From: Deinococcus aerius
Lineage (GTDB): Bacteria; Deinococcota; Deinococci; Deinococcales; Deinococcaceae
DNA length: 64,000 bases
Reading direction: 5' to 3'
Assembly (NCBI RefSeq): GCF_002897375.1
Contig: NZ_BFAG01000018.1
Coordinates: 1 to 64,000, forward strand
In this document: positions 20,901 through 28,392 of the stretch, in pieces
Numbering within the stretch: the first letter of the stretch is position 1
How the letters are laid out: every line of letters starts with the position of its first letter
Made by a program: the position numbers and the translations under genes
The notes under the pieces: generated by a model
Database searches by the model: none
The model's input: only the letters and a program-made list of their open reading frames with translations
What the model was told of the DNA's origin: nothing

Positions 20901-21845
20901 CCGCACCTCGAAGGTGTGCGTCTCGCCCGGGCGCAGGAGCCACTGGGCGTGGGTGCGGCGCCCGAAGTAGTTGCCGCAGCTCTGCCCGATGGCGCGCCCG
21001 GGGGCCAGCGACACCCAGGCGTCGAGCGCCTGCTCGACCAGGCTGCGCCCCGTCTTCTCGCCCGCGTGGCGCCCCAGGCTGAGGTTCACCGCGCAGGGCC
21101 GCCCCGCCGCCACCCGCGAGATCAGGTCCAGCCCCTCCAGCAGCTCGACCGAGTTGCCCAGCGGCACCGCGTCCGGCCCCTCGCGCGCCCCCATGTGGAC
21201 GAACACGAGGTCCGCCTCCGGGGCCACGCCGACGGGACCACCGCCCCGCCCGTTGCCGCCCGCGATCCCCAGGGTGTGCGTGCCGTGCGCCCCCAGGCCG
21301 GGGTCCGCGTCGGCGGGGTGGTAGCCCAGCGCCGCGTAGGGGTCTGGAGCCCGCAGCGCGGCGTTGATCTGCTCCGGCCCGAAGATTCGCCCGTAGCCGT
21401 AGGGCACGGCGTCGGCTGCACCGCGCGGGCGCTGGTCCCACAGGGCGAGCAGGCGGGTGGTCCCGTCCGGGTGCCGGAAGTCCGGGTGCGCGAAGTCGCA
21501 GCCCCAGTCCACCACACCGATCACCACCCCGCGCCCGGTGACGCCCAGCCCCTCCGGTCGGCGGTCGTCGCGCGGGGTCACCGCCAGGTCTTCCGGCAGG
21601 TTCTGGAGGACCGGCGGCTCCAGGTCCGCGCTGAGGCCCCGCGGGGCTTTCAGGCTCTCCACCACCGGACTGCGCCAAATCTCGGGGATGGCAGCGCGCT
21701 GCACCCTTGCCGTGACGACCTCCCCGAAGCGGGCCACGATGCGGGTCCCGGCGGGGGCCTGCGCCGGGTCCAGCAGGCGCATGACCACCGCCACCTCGTC
21801 GGCGGGGTCGCCCTCCTGCAAGAGTTCGTACAGCTCGGGGTCCAT
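17946..21845 (-). CDS. Giant protease: subtilisin domain, PG-binding domain, caspase-like C-terminus
   Basis: 1299 residues. The first half is an S8 subtilisin: VVIGVVDWGCDF (Asp), GAHGTHTLG (His), QSCGNYFG (oxyanion Asn) and RMSGTSMAAP (Ser). A central acidic region contains repeated SDVDPDLTALEF units. A peptidoglycan-binding domain follows (GSVHPAVREVQRKLNAFH to DGKVGPHTWAQLD). The last 200 residues look like a caspase/CHAT-type fold, with FYYSGHG (His) and LILAGCSVL (Cys) at the expected spacing. A serine and a cysteine protease in one chain with a wall-binding module is unusual. No signal peptide is visible. Confidence 0.8.
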   Translation of the reverse strand: MDPELYELLQEGDPADEVAVVMRLLDPAQAPAGTRIVARFGEVVTARVQRAAIPEIWRSPVVESLKAPRGLSADLEPPVLQNLPEDLAVTPRDDRRPEGLGVTGRGVVIGVVDWGCDFAHPDFRHPDGTTRLLALWDQRPRGAADAVPYGYGRIFGPEQINAALRAPDPYAALGYHPADADPGLGAHGTHTLGIAGGNGRGGGPVGVAPEADLVFVHMGAREGPDAVPLGNSVELLEGLDLISRVAAGRPCAVNLSLGRHAGEKTGRSLVEQALDAWVSLAPGRAIGQSCGNYFGRRTHAQWLLRPGETHTFEVRVSPGDRSPNELDLWYPGRDRLGVEVRSADGRLLARAARGERASARLEGREVLRVYHRAFDPNNGDHQVSVRFEVVPGVSTWQVILTGEDVQDGRIHAWIERDSACGSCQSRFPREEARSRSTLGTICTGYRTLAVGAYDPHREERPLGHFSSSGPTRDGRPKPDLIAPGVMILAPRSHGRDGGEDRLYTRMSGTSMAAPCVTGTLALMFEAAGAPLDIVQTRRLLLASCEPAPPDLDPARVGSGYLDIARAVRAARLGQAPPAAEEARPMTDPIPLPDSNFPAELTAPEASPEGTDEAPGGEEVFPSDVDPDLTALEFGPTVEDETFSSDVDPDLTALEFTAQVEGESADLSPEAESSPLPGTEATVADSLPAGLRFLERFEAGLDREHPPSAARVLREVAGTGPLRPHEVWQAYAGSGFPAVRAALEPSLTLVGAPGGTLPGLEPGDLLVQRAGGSPFTAVSVVRAPGQAAAPVWRVAAGEVRRTYGRALDDAGRVAANTVVLRPRSAEGRAVPDSAEAAGPCPDVTVAPADRPRLLIRGSVHPAVREVQRKLNAFHFAQLLRGQPGLPGIPLTDDCIFGRLTQAAVLEFQRQVFPGLGAEHDGKVGPHTWAQLDAVVLDPATGTAAVTVETLAILDDAFARDLGWDDVIGLDVARLNVRLRASGLPDAVMPGEIAVFVASRPPNGDSGTATLAGKTLNVARSGPAPSGGLEYRLSVTPADLGDFLAVETRRGEVATVVRIGGTSDAEFRTALGWAPRGRGTQPATASAGTGDAASERPDARKLFLAGGAEVLEARVFPQPGLRDTAGRKVALIRSPADVFYYSGHGLGASNCLAVETAPHTYACWLRPADLLPHWTSPMDLDVLILAGCSVLHVELSGSSASGPGAEWAKLLRTKGGPLTALLGYEASAPLDRPNGDAIARDMGARLAAGSRRFARDWMEVNAAHKAWNAVAIDTSGYWDFDCFRSLHTCDLGDLRGPRPLP

Positions 21846-21907
21846 GCGTGGCCTCGGGAGGAAGCGGGGCGGCCAGCTTCACAGGCCGCCCCAGGCTCGG
21901 CGCCCAG

Positions 21908-22477
21908 CTATGGCTTCGGCGTCTGCTGCGCCTGCGATGCGGTGGAGGCCGTGGAGGACTGCTGCCCCTTTGCCCCCGATGATGAGGTGCCGGAACTCTG
22001 CGTTCCTCCGCTGGAGGGCGGTGTCCCCCCACCGATAGCCTGAATCGCCTGCATGAGTTGCTCGAAGCGGTCTTTGGCTGCCGCGTCGAAGTCGTCGAGC
22101 TTCTTGAGAACCTGCTGTGCCAGTGCCTCGTCCGGCTCACCCTCCAGGTAGGACAGGGTGATGGTGGTGCCGGGGTACACCTCGGTGAAATCACCGTCGT
22201 CGTCGGGGGGCGGGTCCTGGTCCACCACCTTGTCCACCGTGTTCGGGCCCACGCTGCCCTGCACCGCCTTGAAGGTCACGCGCACGTCCTGGGCCTGGAG
22301 CAGTCTCTTGACCTTCGGGTCTTGCAGTTCCTTTTCAACGTCGGCCCGCGTCTTGCCCACGAATTTACTCAGGTAGATCGGCTGGCCCACAGCGGCGGGC
22401 AGGACCTTCTGGGCGCCAGTCGTGGCGGCGCCGCCTCCCACCACGTCCTCGAAGGTCTCTCTTTGCGGCTCGGGCAT
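21908..22477 (-). CDS. PASTA-like domain protein with Ser/Thr-rich tail
   Basis: 189 residues. ATG 22477 follows GGAGGGG. The middle (VGQPIYLSKFVGKTRADVEKEL, then VDKVVDQDPPPDD and GTTITLSYL) matches the PASTA pattern, which binds peptidoglycan stem peptides or beta-lactams. The tail is a low-complexity Ser/Gly/Gln stretch. There is no transmembrane segment and no kinase domain, unlike the usual PASTA hosts. It lies 62 bases upstream of the subtilisin/caspase gene in the same transcript direction, so a wall-targeting accessory role is likely. Confidence 0.6.
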   Translation of the reverse strand: MPEPQRETFEDVVGGGAATTGAQKVLPAAVGQPIYLSKFVGKTRADVEKELQDPKVKRLLQAQDVRVTFKAVQGSVGPNTVDKVVDQDPPPDDDGDFTEVYPGTTITLSYLEGEPDEALAQQVLKKLDDFDAAAKDRFEQLMQAIQAIGGGTPPSSGGTQSSGTSSSGAKGQQSSTASTASQAQQTPKP

Positions 22478-22505
22478 ACGTCCCCTCCGTTCGGGCTGCG
22501 GCTCT

Positions 22506-23090
22506 TCACTTGCGGTCGGACAGCAAGACGGCCATCATCAGCAGCATTGTGTTGTCCCCGAGCGGCCCGCTTCCGCTGGACGCCTCGCCGGTCGGGCCGC
22601 CCATCAACAGCAGGAACGGCAGCATGGTCCGCAGGGAGTCGCTGGGCTGCGTCAGCACCTTGATCGGGGTGCCGTCCCGCTTCTGGAAGTCCTCGGCCTT
22701 CTGGGTCATGAGCGGCAGCAGCACCGACAGCGTCTTGGTCTGTTGCAGGTCGCGGCGGGTCGCGTCGGTGGTCTTCTTGCGCTCCTCGACCTCCTTGCGC
22801 AGGGCGGCGCTCAAACGGTCCTGCTCGGCGGCGACCGAGTTCGTGCGCGTCTCCAGCGTCTTGACATTGCTCGCCAGCGTGGTGATCTTGCCGTCGAGCG
22901 TCTTTACCGCCGCCTGGAGCTGCGCCTGGGTGACGTAGTTCTGCGAGGGCCTGGGCTGGAAGCTGCTCTGCGGCGAGGGGGTCCGCAGCGGCTGCTGGTT
23001 CCGGCGCCCGCCCCGCCGGGAACGCTCGTCGGACTCGTCGAATTCGAGGTTGTCGAGGAAGGAGTCGAGGTCTTCGGCGTACATCGTCAT
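22506..23090 (-). CDS. Coiled-coil accessory protein
   Basis: 194 residues: an acidic, Arg-rich disordered N-terminus, a long coiled coil (about residues 55-120, LDGKITTLASNVKTLETR) and a hydrophobic C-terminus with LPFLLLMGG and NTMLLMMAVLL. Its start overlaps the end of the next upstream gene by four bases (translation coupling). No family recognised. The hydrophobic C-terminus could sit in a membrane or an assembly. Confidence 0.6.
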   Translation of the reverse strand: MTMYAEDLDSFLDNLEFDESDERSRRGGRRNQQPLRTPSPQSSFQPRPSQNYVTQAQLQAAVKTLDGKITTLASNVKTLETRTNSVAAEQDRLSAALRKEVEERKKTTDATRRDLQQTKTLSVLLPLMTQKAEDFQKRDGTPIKVLTQPSDSLRTMLPFLLLMGGPTGEASSGSGPLGDNTMLLMMAVLLSDRK

Positions 23091-23620
23091 AGCGTGGTCC
23101 TTTCGGGTGCGGGCCTCTCCTCGCCCGCGAACGCCCTGGGTTCAGGGTGACGGGACGCGGCCTTCAGCGCGGGCACCACCAGCCGCCGGAAGGCCGCCGC
23201 TTCGGGCCGCAGGAAGCCGGGCTGGCCGCGGCCCCGGCACAGGCGGCACTCCGGGTCCTCGCCCCAGCAGTTCGGGCAGGCCCCCAGCGCGAGCGCGAGG
23301 TCGTCCAGCCGCGCCTGGGCGGTGGCGAGGCCACCCTCCAGCGTCTCCAGCCGGAACCGCAGCCGCTCCAGCCGGGCGAGGCGCGCGGCCTGCCGCTGCT
23401 CCTCCTCCAGCCCGCGCAGGTCCTCCAGGCGGCGGGCCTCCTGGGCGGCGCGGGCCTCGGCCTCCAGGTGGCCTTCCTCCTGCCCCCGCGCCTCCAGGTC
23501 GCGCGTGAGGGACTGCTCGCGCTGCGCGAGCATCTGCGAGAGCAGTCCCAGCACCGGGTCCGCTCCGGCCGCGTCCCTCCCGGCCTGCTGGCGAAGGGCG
23601 TCGAGCAGCGCGTCGTTCAC
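23087..23620 (-). CDS. Coiled-coil protein with a four-Cys zinc-ribbon-like motif
   Basis: 177 residues. A long Glu/Arg/Ala helix with heptad character (about residues 30-115) is followed by CPNCWGEDPECRLCRGRG, two CxxC pairs resembling half of a DnaJ-type zinc finger, then a short helical tail. It lies seven bases downstream of the Gly-rich protein gene and overlaps the next gene by four bases. Unknown function; co-transcription with the wall-hydrolase cluster is clear. Confidence 0.6.
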   Translation of the reverse strand: MNDALLDALRQQAGRDAAGADPVLGLLSQMLAQREQSLTRDLEARGQEEGHLEAEARAAQEARRLEDLRGLEEEQRQAARLARLERLRFRLETLEGGLATAQARLDDLALALGACPNCWGEDPECRLCRGRGQPGFLRPEAAAFRRLVVPALKAASRHPEPRAFAGEERPAPERTTL

Positions 23621-23626
23621 GGCCGC

Positions 23627-24553
23627 TCAGCCTCCCCACACCGGGGACGCCTCGTCGGCCTCCCACACCTCGTAGTCCTCGGTGTCGTAGTAGGCTTCCT
23701 CGTCCTCGAACGCCTCGCCCTCGTCCAGCGCTTCGGGCAGGGGGCGGCGCAGCATCGGCGGGGCGGCCTGGAGCATCTGGAGGAGCCGCGCGGCGCGCTG
23801 GTCGGGGTCGCCCGGGTCCACCACGAACTGCCCGGCGCTGTTCATCAGGTAGGCGGGGGGGCTGTCCACCGCCTCGCCGGAGAAGGAGCCCGTCTCGGCC
23901 TCGGCCTCGCGGCCCAGGGCGCCCAGCAAGCCCGCGAAGGCGCTCGCCGGAACCGGGGTGCCGCCCGCCCCCACCGGGATGGCGCGGTTCTGCCCGCCCG
24001 CCAACGACTGGATCGCCCGCAGCGTCTCCGGGCGCCCCAGCAGGCCCATGAGCTGGCCCGCCGCCCCGCCCCGGCCCCCGCCCAGCAGGCCGCTCAGGGC
24101 GTTCATCGCCCCGCCCGCCGCGGCGCCGCGCCCGGTGAGCGTTCCGGCCGCACCCATCACGCCGCTGATCGCCTGGCCCACCCCGCGCGCCCCCCGGGGA
24201 CCGTGCTGCGCCAGCCCCGAGCCGACGCCGCCCGCGATGGCCCCGCCCAGCGCCCCCCAGGGTCCCAGCGCGGAGCCGGTCAGCGCTCCTTGTGCCGCGC
24301 CGGAGAGGACGCTTCCCGCCACGGGGGCGGCCTGCTGGGCAAAGCGGCCGATGTCCCGGCCCACGCTGCTCAGCGCCCGCCCCAACCCGCCGAAGAATTC
24401 CTCGTACTCGGCGGGCGTGACGCCCTCGCCGAAGGCCGATTCGAAGGCCGACTCCAGCTCCGCGTCCGAGAGGTGCGCGTACTGGGGACTCAGCATCTCC
24501 CGCAGGTGCGGGTAGAGCGTGCCCGGCCCGTTGCCGACTTGCGCGTAGGTCAT
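23627..24553 (-). CDS. Gly/Ala-rich accessory protein of the hydrolase cluster
   Basis: 308 residues. ATG 24553 was chosen over the longer frame because GGGAGGGG sits four bases upstream and MTYAQVGNGPGTLYPHLREML begins the conserved-looking part. A helical N-terminus with SDAELESAFESAFGEG and PAEYEEFFGGLG is followed by long Gly/Ala stretches (residues about 60-160) that could insert in membranes or form an assembly, and an acidic C-terminus. I do not recognise the family. Confidence 0.6.
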   Translation of the reverse strand: MTYAQVGNGPGTLYPHLREMLSPQYAHLSDAELESAFESAFGEGVTPAEYEEFFGGLGRALSSVGRDIGRFAQQAAPVAGSVLSGAAQGALTGSALGPWGALGGAIAGGVGSGLAQHGPRGARGVGQAISGVMGAAGTLTGRGAAAGGAMNALSGLLGGGRGGAAGQLMGLLGRPETLRAIQSLAGGQNRAIPVGAGGTPVPASAFAGLLGALGREAEAETGSFSGEAVDSPPAYLMNSAGQFVVDPGDPDQRAARLLQMLQAAPPMLRRPLPEALDEGEAFEDEEAYYDTEDYEVWEADEASPVWGG

Positions 24554-24599
24554 GACCCCTCCCCAAGAAGTCCCGTGTGCCGTGGTGGGCGGCATGCCC

Positions 24600-24848
24600 T
24601 CACACCCGCCCAGTCCAACCCTGCCAGCGGCGGCGCCAGCGCCAGCTCCAGCCGGGGTCGGCCCCGGAACGCTCCAGGCACGCGGCGATCATCCCGCTGA
24701 TCTCGTCCAGGCGCCGCACCGCCCGGCTCTCGCGGCTGGGCAGGTGGGTGATCTGCCCCCGCCACGGCGCGCGGCCGCGGGACCGGGCGCCCGGGTCCCC
24801 CCGCTCCAGCCAGACTTTGATGACGAACGACTGCGCGCTGTCGAACAT
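24600..24848 (-). CDS. Small conserved-looking protein (82 residues)
   Basis: ATG 24848 follows GCGAGGTGC. The protein begins MFDSAQSFVIKVWLER and continues with APWRGQITHLPSRESRAVRRLDEISG. The pattern of a beta strand, a W-R-G-x-I-T-H-L/V-P turn and a helix is one I associate with a small uncharacterised family, but I cannot name it. It is the first small gene after the SARP regulator and lies 46 bases upstream of the Gly-rich protein gene. Confidence 0.6.
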   Translation of the reverse strand: MFDSAQSFVIKVWLERGDPGARSRGRAPWRGQITHLPSRESRAVRRLDEISGMIAACLERSGADPGWSWRWRRRWQGWTGRV

Positions 24849-24952
24849 GTGCACCTCGCGGCGGCGAAGAGACGGACGCGGCCCGCCCCTATCGTCGGGC
24901 CAGGCCGTCTCGCGGGCGTCTCGGCCCGGTCTCGCGCCCGCCTCGCCGGGGG

Positions 24953-25852
24953 TTATGGCTCCCCGCGCACCCGGCGCCCCTCGGCCAGCAGCGCCCGCAG
25001 CTCGCGCACGGCGGCCCGCAACTCCTGGAGCAGCTCCAGGGCGGGTTCCGGTGGGGCGGCGGCCGGTGCGGGCACTTCCCACGCCGTCTCCAGGGGGCGG
25101 TCGTCGCGGATGCACTCGTACAGGGCCAGGGTGGCGCGCGAGGGCCGCACCCCCAGCTCTTCCCGCAGGGCGCGCTCGCACTGGGCGAACTGGCGCAGGG
25201 CCGCCGTGCGGTGCCCCGACCGGAAGTGCAGCCGCATGGCCTGCCGGTGGGTGTCCTCGCTGGCCCGGTCGAAGGCCAGGAGGCGCCCCGCATAGGCCAG
25301 GCCCACCTCCCAGTCCCGGCAGGCTTCAGCGTGGTCGGTCAGCTTCTCCAGCGCCGCCAGGTGCAGGCTGTGCAGCCGCTCGCGCTCGGCCAGGCACCAG
25401 TCGGCCATCCAGCCCTCCAGCAGGTCGGCCCGGTAGAGGGCGGCGGCCTCCCGCAGCGCCCGCGCCTCGGCGGGGGTCAGCTCCGCCCCGGCCCGGCCCC
25501 GCAGCGTGCGGACGGTCCCCTCGAAGGTCAGGGCGTCGCAGCTCAGGTCAGGGTGGAGCCGCAGCTCGACGCGGTCCCCCCCCAGGTGCAGCAGCTCGGC
25601 GTGCAGGCCCGGCGGCAGGGCCGAGTGCAGGTGCCACAGCGCCTGGCGCAGCCCCTTGAGGGACTGGGCGGTCGAGCCTGTGCCCGCCTCGCCCCCCCAC
25701 AGCGCGCTGGCGAGCACCTCGCGCGAGTGCGGCTGGCCCGGGTGCAGCAGCAGGAAACTCAGCAGCTCGCGCGCCCGCTGGCTTTCCAGCGCGAGCGCCC
25801 GGCCCGAGTCGTCCCGCGCCCGGAAGACGCCGAAGAGCAGGACTTCCAGCAC
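24953..25852 (-). CDS. SARP-family transcriptional activator (winged helix plus BTAD)
   Basis: 299 residues. Start is GTG 25852, with AAAGGAGG upstream; the longer frame lacks such a site. An OmpR-type winged helix (LEVLLFGVFRARDD, SQRARELLSFLLLHPGQPHSREVLASALW) is followed by a bacterial transcriptional activation domain (LYRADLLEGWMADWCLAERERL, then TPR-like helices with AYAGRLLAFDRASEDTHRQ). SARPs typically activate nearby gene clusters. It is the most upstream gene of the minus-strand run of wall hydrolases (next gene 104 bases away), so it is the likely cluster-specific activator. Confidence 0.82.
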   Translation of the reverse strand: MLEVLLFGVFRARDDSGRALALESQRARELLSFLLLHPGQPHSREVLASALWGGEAGTGSTAQSLKGLRQALWHLHSALPPGLHAELLHLGGDRVELRLHPDLSCDALTFEGTVRTLRGRAGAELTPAEARALREAAALYRADLLEGWMADWCLAERERLHSLHLAALEKLTDHAEACRDWEVGLAYAGRLLAFDRASEDTHRQAMRLHFRSGHRTAALRQFAQCERALREELGVRPSRATLALYECIRDDRPLETAWEVPAPAAAPPEPALELLQELRAAVRELRALLAEGRRVRGEP

Positions 25853-26272
25853 ACCCGTCCTCCTTTCTCTCCGGTCCGTCACCCCACGAAGTGCGCCCGG
25901 GCTCGTGGTTCCCGGCAGGTCACGCACCGGCGCCTCACCGTGAAGCTGGAGGCAGCCCCCGGCGTCGCCGGGGTGACGGCCCCATCACGCCCGCTCCATA
26001 TGGGCTTGCACCATGCGGGTGCCGCTCATATTCGCCGGGCCGTCGCCCGCGCGGGAGAGGCGAGTTCGCCCCGCACGTCAGGGGGAGGGGGCGACGGCCA
26101 GCGCTGCCACCCGGGAGGTCAGGGCCTCCACACCGGGGAGAAGGGCGTCGTCCCCCCGGGCCACTATCAGGGAGCAGTAGCCCGCACGACCATGAGCCTC
26201 TCCCGCAGGTGGGGCGCCCTGCAGGGTCCGGGACGGGGACCTCCGGGGAAAAACTCTGGCCCCAGGGGTCGG
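25853..26272. other. Intergenic region upstream of the SARP gene, about 420 bases
   Basis: This contains the promoter of the SARP gene and a perfect 17-base palindrome, CCCCGGCGTCGCCGGGG (25957-25973), about 105 bases upstream of the GTG start. I see no convincing gene. The palindrome could be an operator or a hairpin in the leader. Confidence 0.4.
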
Positions 26273-27829
26273 TCACTCCCGGGATTCTCCTCCATCCCCC
26301 GCCTGTTGACGGTCAGCAAGGACTTGCCCGAGCTCTTCTGCCAGGGCCTGACTGCCCTTCAGGGTGCCGCTGAGTTCCTCGATATAGGTCTGCAACCCGA
26401 GCTGCACGCCCCTGGCGTACAACGTCTGCACCTCCGGGGGCCTCTCCCCGGCCTCTGCCAGGCGAATGGCCTCGTGGTACTGCGCGATGATGCCGCCCAG
26501 CACCAGCTCCTCAGGGGGCCACGGAAAACGTTCGGGGAGCAGCCGTTCAATGAACAGGGGTGGAAAGATGAATTCAGTGATGGTGCATCGGTTGGCCACC
26601 CTGCCCAGGACGTCGTAGGCCGTCTCACCCAGCACGAACACCGGATTGCTGGAAACCATGAACACGGCGGGGTGGAGGGCCAGCCACCACCACAGGTGGC
26701 ACCGCATGGCGTCCCGCTTTGCCGTGGGCGACAGCCACACCGCCAGGTTGACGTAATAGTCGCTGATGTTGTCCAGCGTCGTCCCCAGCGGAAATCCCCG
26801 CAGGTTGACGTTGAAGTAGTGGTGCCACGTCGAGTCCGCCACGATCCTGCCCACGCCCGCCACACTGCCGTCGTAAGCGGCCGTCACCCCGTAGACGGCG
26901 CCGGTGCGCTTGTCGGTTCCCCAGGCGACGATTTCGGGAACGGGCTGCTTGGCGGGGCCGCTGGGCCAGGTTTGCGGGGGAAAACTGGACGGAATGAGCA
27001 GTTGGCCCTCGTGCATATGGTCCGGGAAAACCCGGATAGGTCCGCTGCGCCCGCAGAACAGCGGGTGTGGGCGCGAGCGGATCACCCAGCGGGGGAAATA
27101 CCCGCGCAGGGGATACTGTTTCAGGATCAGCCGCTGCGGAATGGCATCGTCTTGCAGGGTGAGGTTATCGAGGCTGTTCACGCCGTCGGGTTCCTGGGTG
27201 TTGTGGCTGTTGCCCGCGAGGGCGCCCGGCGGGCCCTCCCACTTGCGCAGTTCGCCTGCTCGGGGCACCCGGTGTCCGATCGCCCGCCCCAGGTTCAGCA
27301 GGTCGTCGAGCGACGCCGCCGCCCCCGTGGGCCTGGGGTCCGCGTGGTCCCCCGTCATCAGGACTCCCCCCTGGCCCATCCAGGTGGAGAGCGCCGCGAC
27401 CTCGGCGTTCGTCAGCTCGTTCTCGGGCTCACCGGGCAGGTTGCATTGCCCCACCCCGAAAAACCAGATCTGGTCGTAACGGCCCAGAAGAGCCGTGGTG
27501 AGCTTGTTCGCGGCGTGCCCCCCGTCGTGGCGATTGATCAGATCGATCTGGAAATTGACGTAGAAAGGGTTGCGCCCGATGATCAGGTCGCGCAGGTGAT
27601 TGACCCCGAAATCCTGGGCACTCTCAAACACCACCCTGCCCCGGCGGTCGTCGGTGTAAAAGAGGATGCGGACGGTGGGACGGCGGCAGAAGATCGGGTA
27701 GAGGGGATGTCCCTCGGGGACCTCGGGCACGGCCACGTCGATGAGGGCATCGTGACGTACCACCTCGAAACGCAGTTGACCGTACTGCTCCCCGGAGAAG
27801 CGGTTGGCTTGAGAAGAGTTCCCGCTCAC
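26273..27829 (-). CDS. Uncharacterised 518-residue protein
   Basis: Start GTG 27829 chosen because GGGAGGA lies upstream. Sections such as RPTVRILFYTDD, GRYDQIWFFGVGQCN and MGQGGVLMTGDHADP suggest a Rossmann or glutamine-amidotransferase-like alpha/beta fold (ThuA-like), but I cannot assign a family. Later Trp/His-rich parts (WHHYFNVNLRGFP, HLWWWLALHPAVFMV) are unusual. It is on the same strand as the peptide gene at 28103-28210 and starts 270 bases after it, so it may be part of the peptide-controlled unit. Confidence 0.6.
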   Translation of the reverse strand: MSGNSSQANRFSGEQYGQLRFEVVRHDALIDVAVPEVPEGHPLYPIFCRRPTVRILFYTDDRRGRVVFESAQDFGVNHLRDLIIGRNPFYVNFQIDLINRHDGGHAANKLTTALLGRYDQIWFFGVGQCNLPGEPENELTNAEVAALSTWMGQGGVLMTGDHADPRPTGAAASLDDLLNLGRAIGHRVPRAGELRKWEGPPGALAGNSHNTQEPDGVNSLDNLTLQDDAIPQRLILKQYPLRGYFPRWVIRSRPHPLFCGRSGPIRVFPDHMHEGQLLIPSSFPPQTWPSGPAKQPVPEIVAWGTDKRTGAVYGVTAAYDGSVAGVGRIVADSTWHHYFNVNLRGFPLGTTLDNISDYYVNLAVWLSPTAKRDAMRCHLWWWLALHPAVFMVSSNPVFVLGETAYDVLGRVANRCTITEFIFPPLFIERLLPERFPWPPEELVLGGIIAQYHEAIRLAEAGERPPEVQTLYARGVQLGLQTYIEELSGTLKGSQALAEELGQVLADRQQAGDGGESRE

Positions 27830-27894
27830 GGCCTTCCTCCCTGAATGACGCGGGGCGACCTGTTCCTTGACGTGTCGAGCTTCCCTCAGACCGA

Positions 27895-27930
27895 CTTGCT
27901 CTGATTCCAGAACATCCGGTGATTTCCCGG
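27895..27930. repeat. Hairpin repeat, inverted copy of part of the element at 30387
   Basis: A 21-base stretch (27895-27915) is the exact reverse complement of 30431-30451. It runs into a hairpin with arms AACATCCGG and CCGGATGTT. A second stretch (about 28024-28103) resembles 30455-30533 in direct orientation. The two pieces together look like one dispersed repeat whose left part was inverted here. Confidence 0.55.
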
Positions 27931-28102
27931 ATGTTCGGGTGGCCCCAGGCTCAGGGGCGGCCCCTCGCCTTTCTTGCTGGGCACGGCGGAGGATGACTCG
28001 CTCATGGTCCATCGCCGCCAGTCGGTCTTCTTTGCTTCCCCCTCTGCTGCGCAGCTCTACGAGTCCGGTCGCCCTTCGTCTGCGACTCGCCGCAATTCCG
28101 TC

Positions 28103-28210
28103 TCACCCCCCGATGTGGCCCGCCCCGGTCGTGGGGTTGGCGAGCGCCCACCCGGACAGCGCGAGCAGCAGCAGGGTCAGACGGTACTTCCAGTTACAAT
28201 AGGTGAGCAT
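28103..28210 (-). CDS. Secreted signalling-type peptide A (35 residues)
   Basis: A short gene with a textbook ribosome site (AGGAGG, five-base spacer, ATG at 28210). The peptide has a short charged N-terminus, a hydrophobic core (LTLLLLALSGWALA) and a likely signal-peptidase site after ALA, leaving NPTTGAGHIGG. It is encoded divergently from the TPR-SARP regulator at 28393-30387. The gene at 63303-63461 has the same layout and a mature start of DPSTGHGPGAG. The shared [N/D]P[S/T]TGxG motif and position suggest a pheromone sensed by the regulator. The signal function is inferred. Confidence 0.6.
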   Translation of the reverse strand: MLTYCNWKYRLTLLLLALSGWALANPTTGAGHIGG

Positions 28211-28392
28211 CCTGGCCTCCTGGCAACGTGCCGGGGAACACCGCCCTAGAAAGCTCGACGGTAGGGGCAGTGTAGAGAGCGGCCGCTTAGGTGACGGGAG
28301 CGCGGGGGCGCGGGACGCTTAGGGCAGCTCGCACCAAGGGTGCCGCGGCTGGGCACCCTTTCGGGGCGAGGGGCGCAGGAAGGCGGTGCGGG

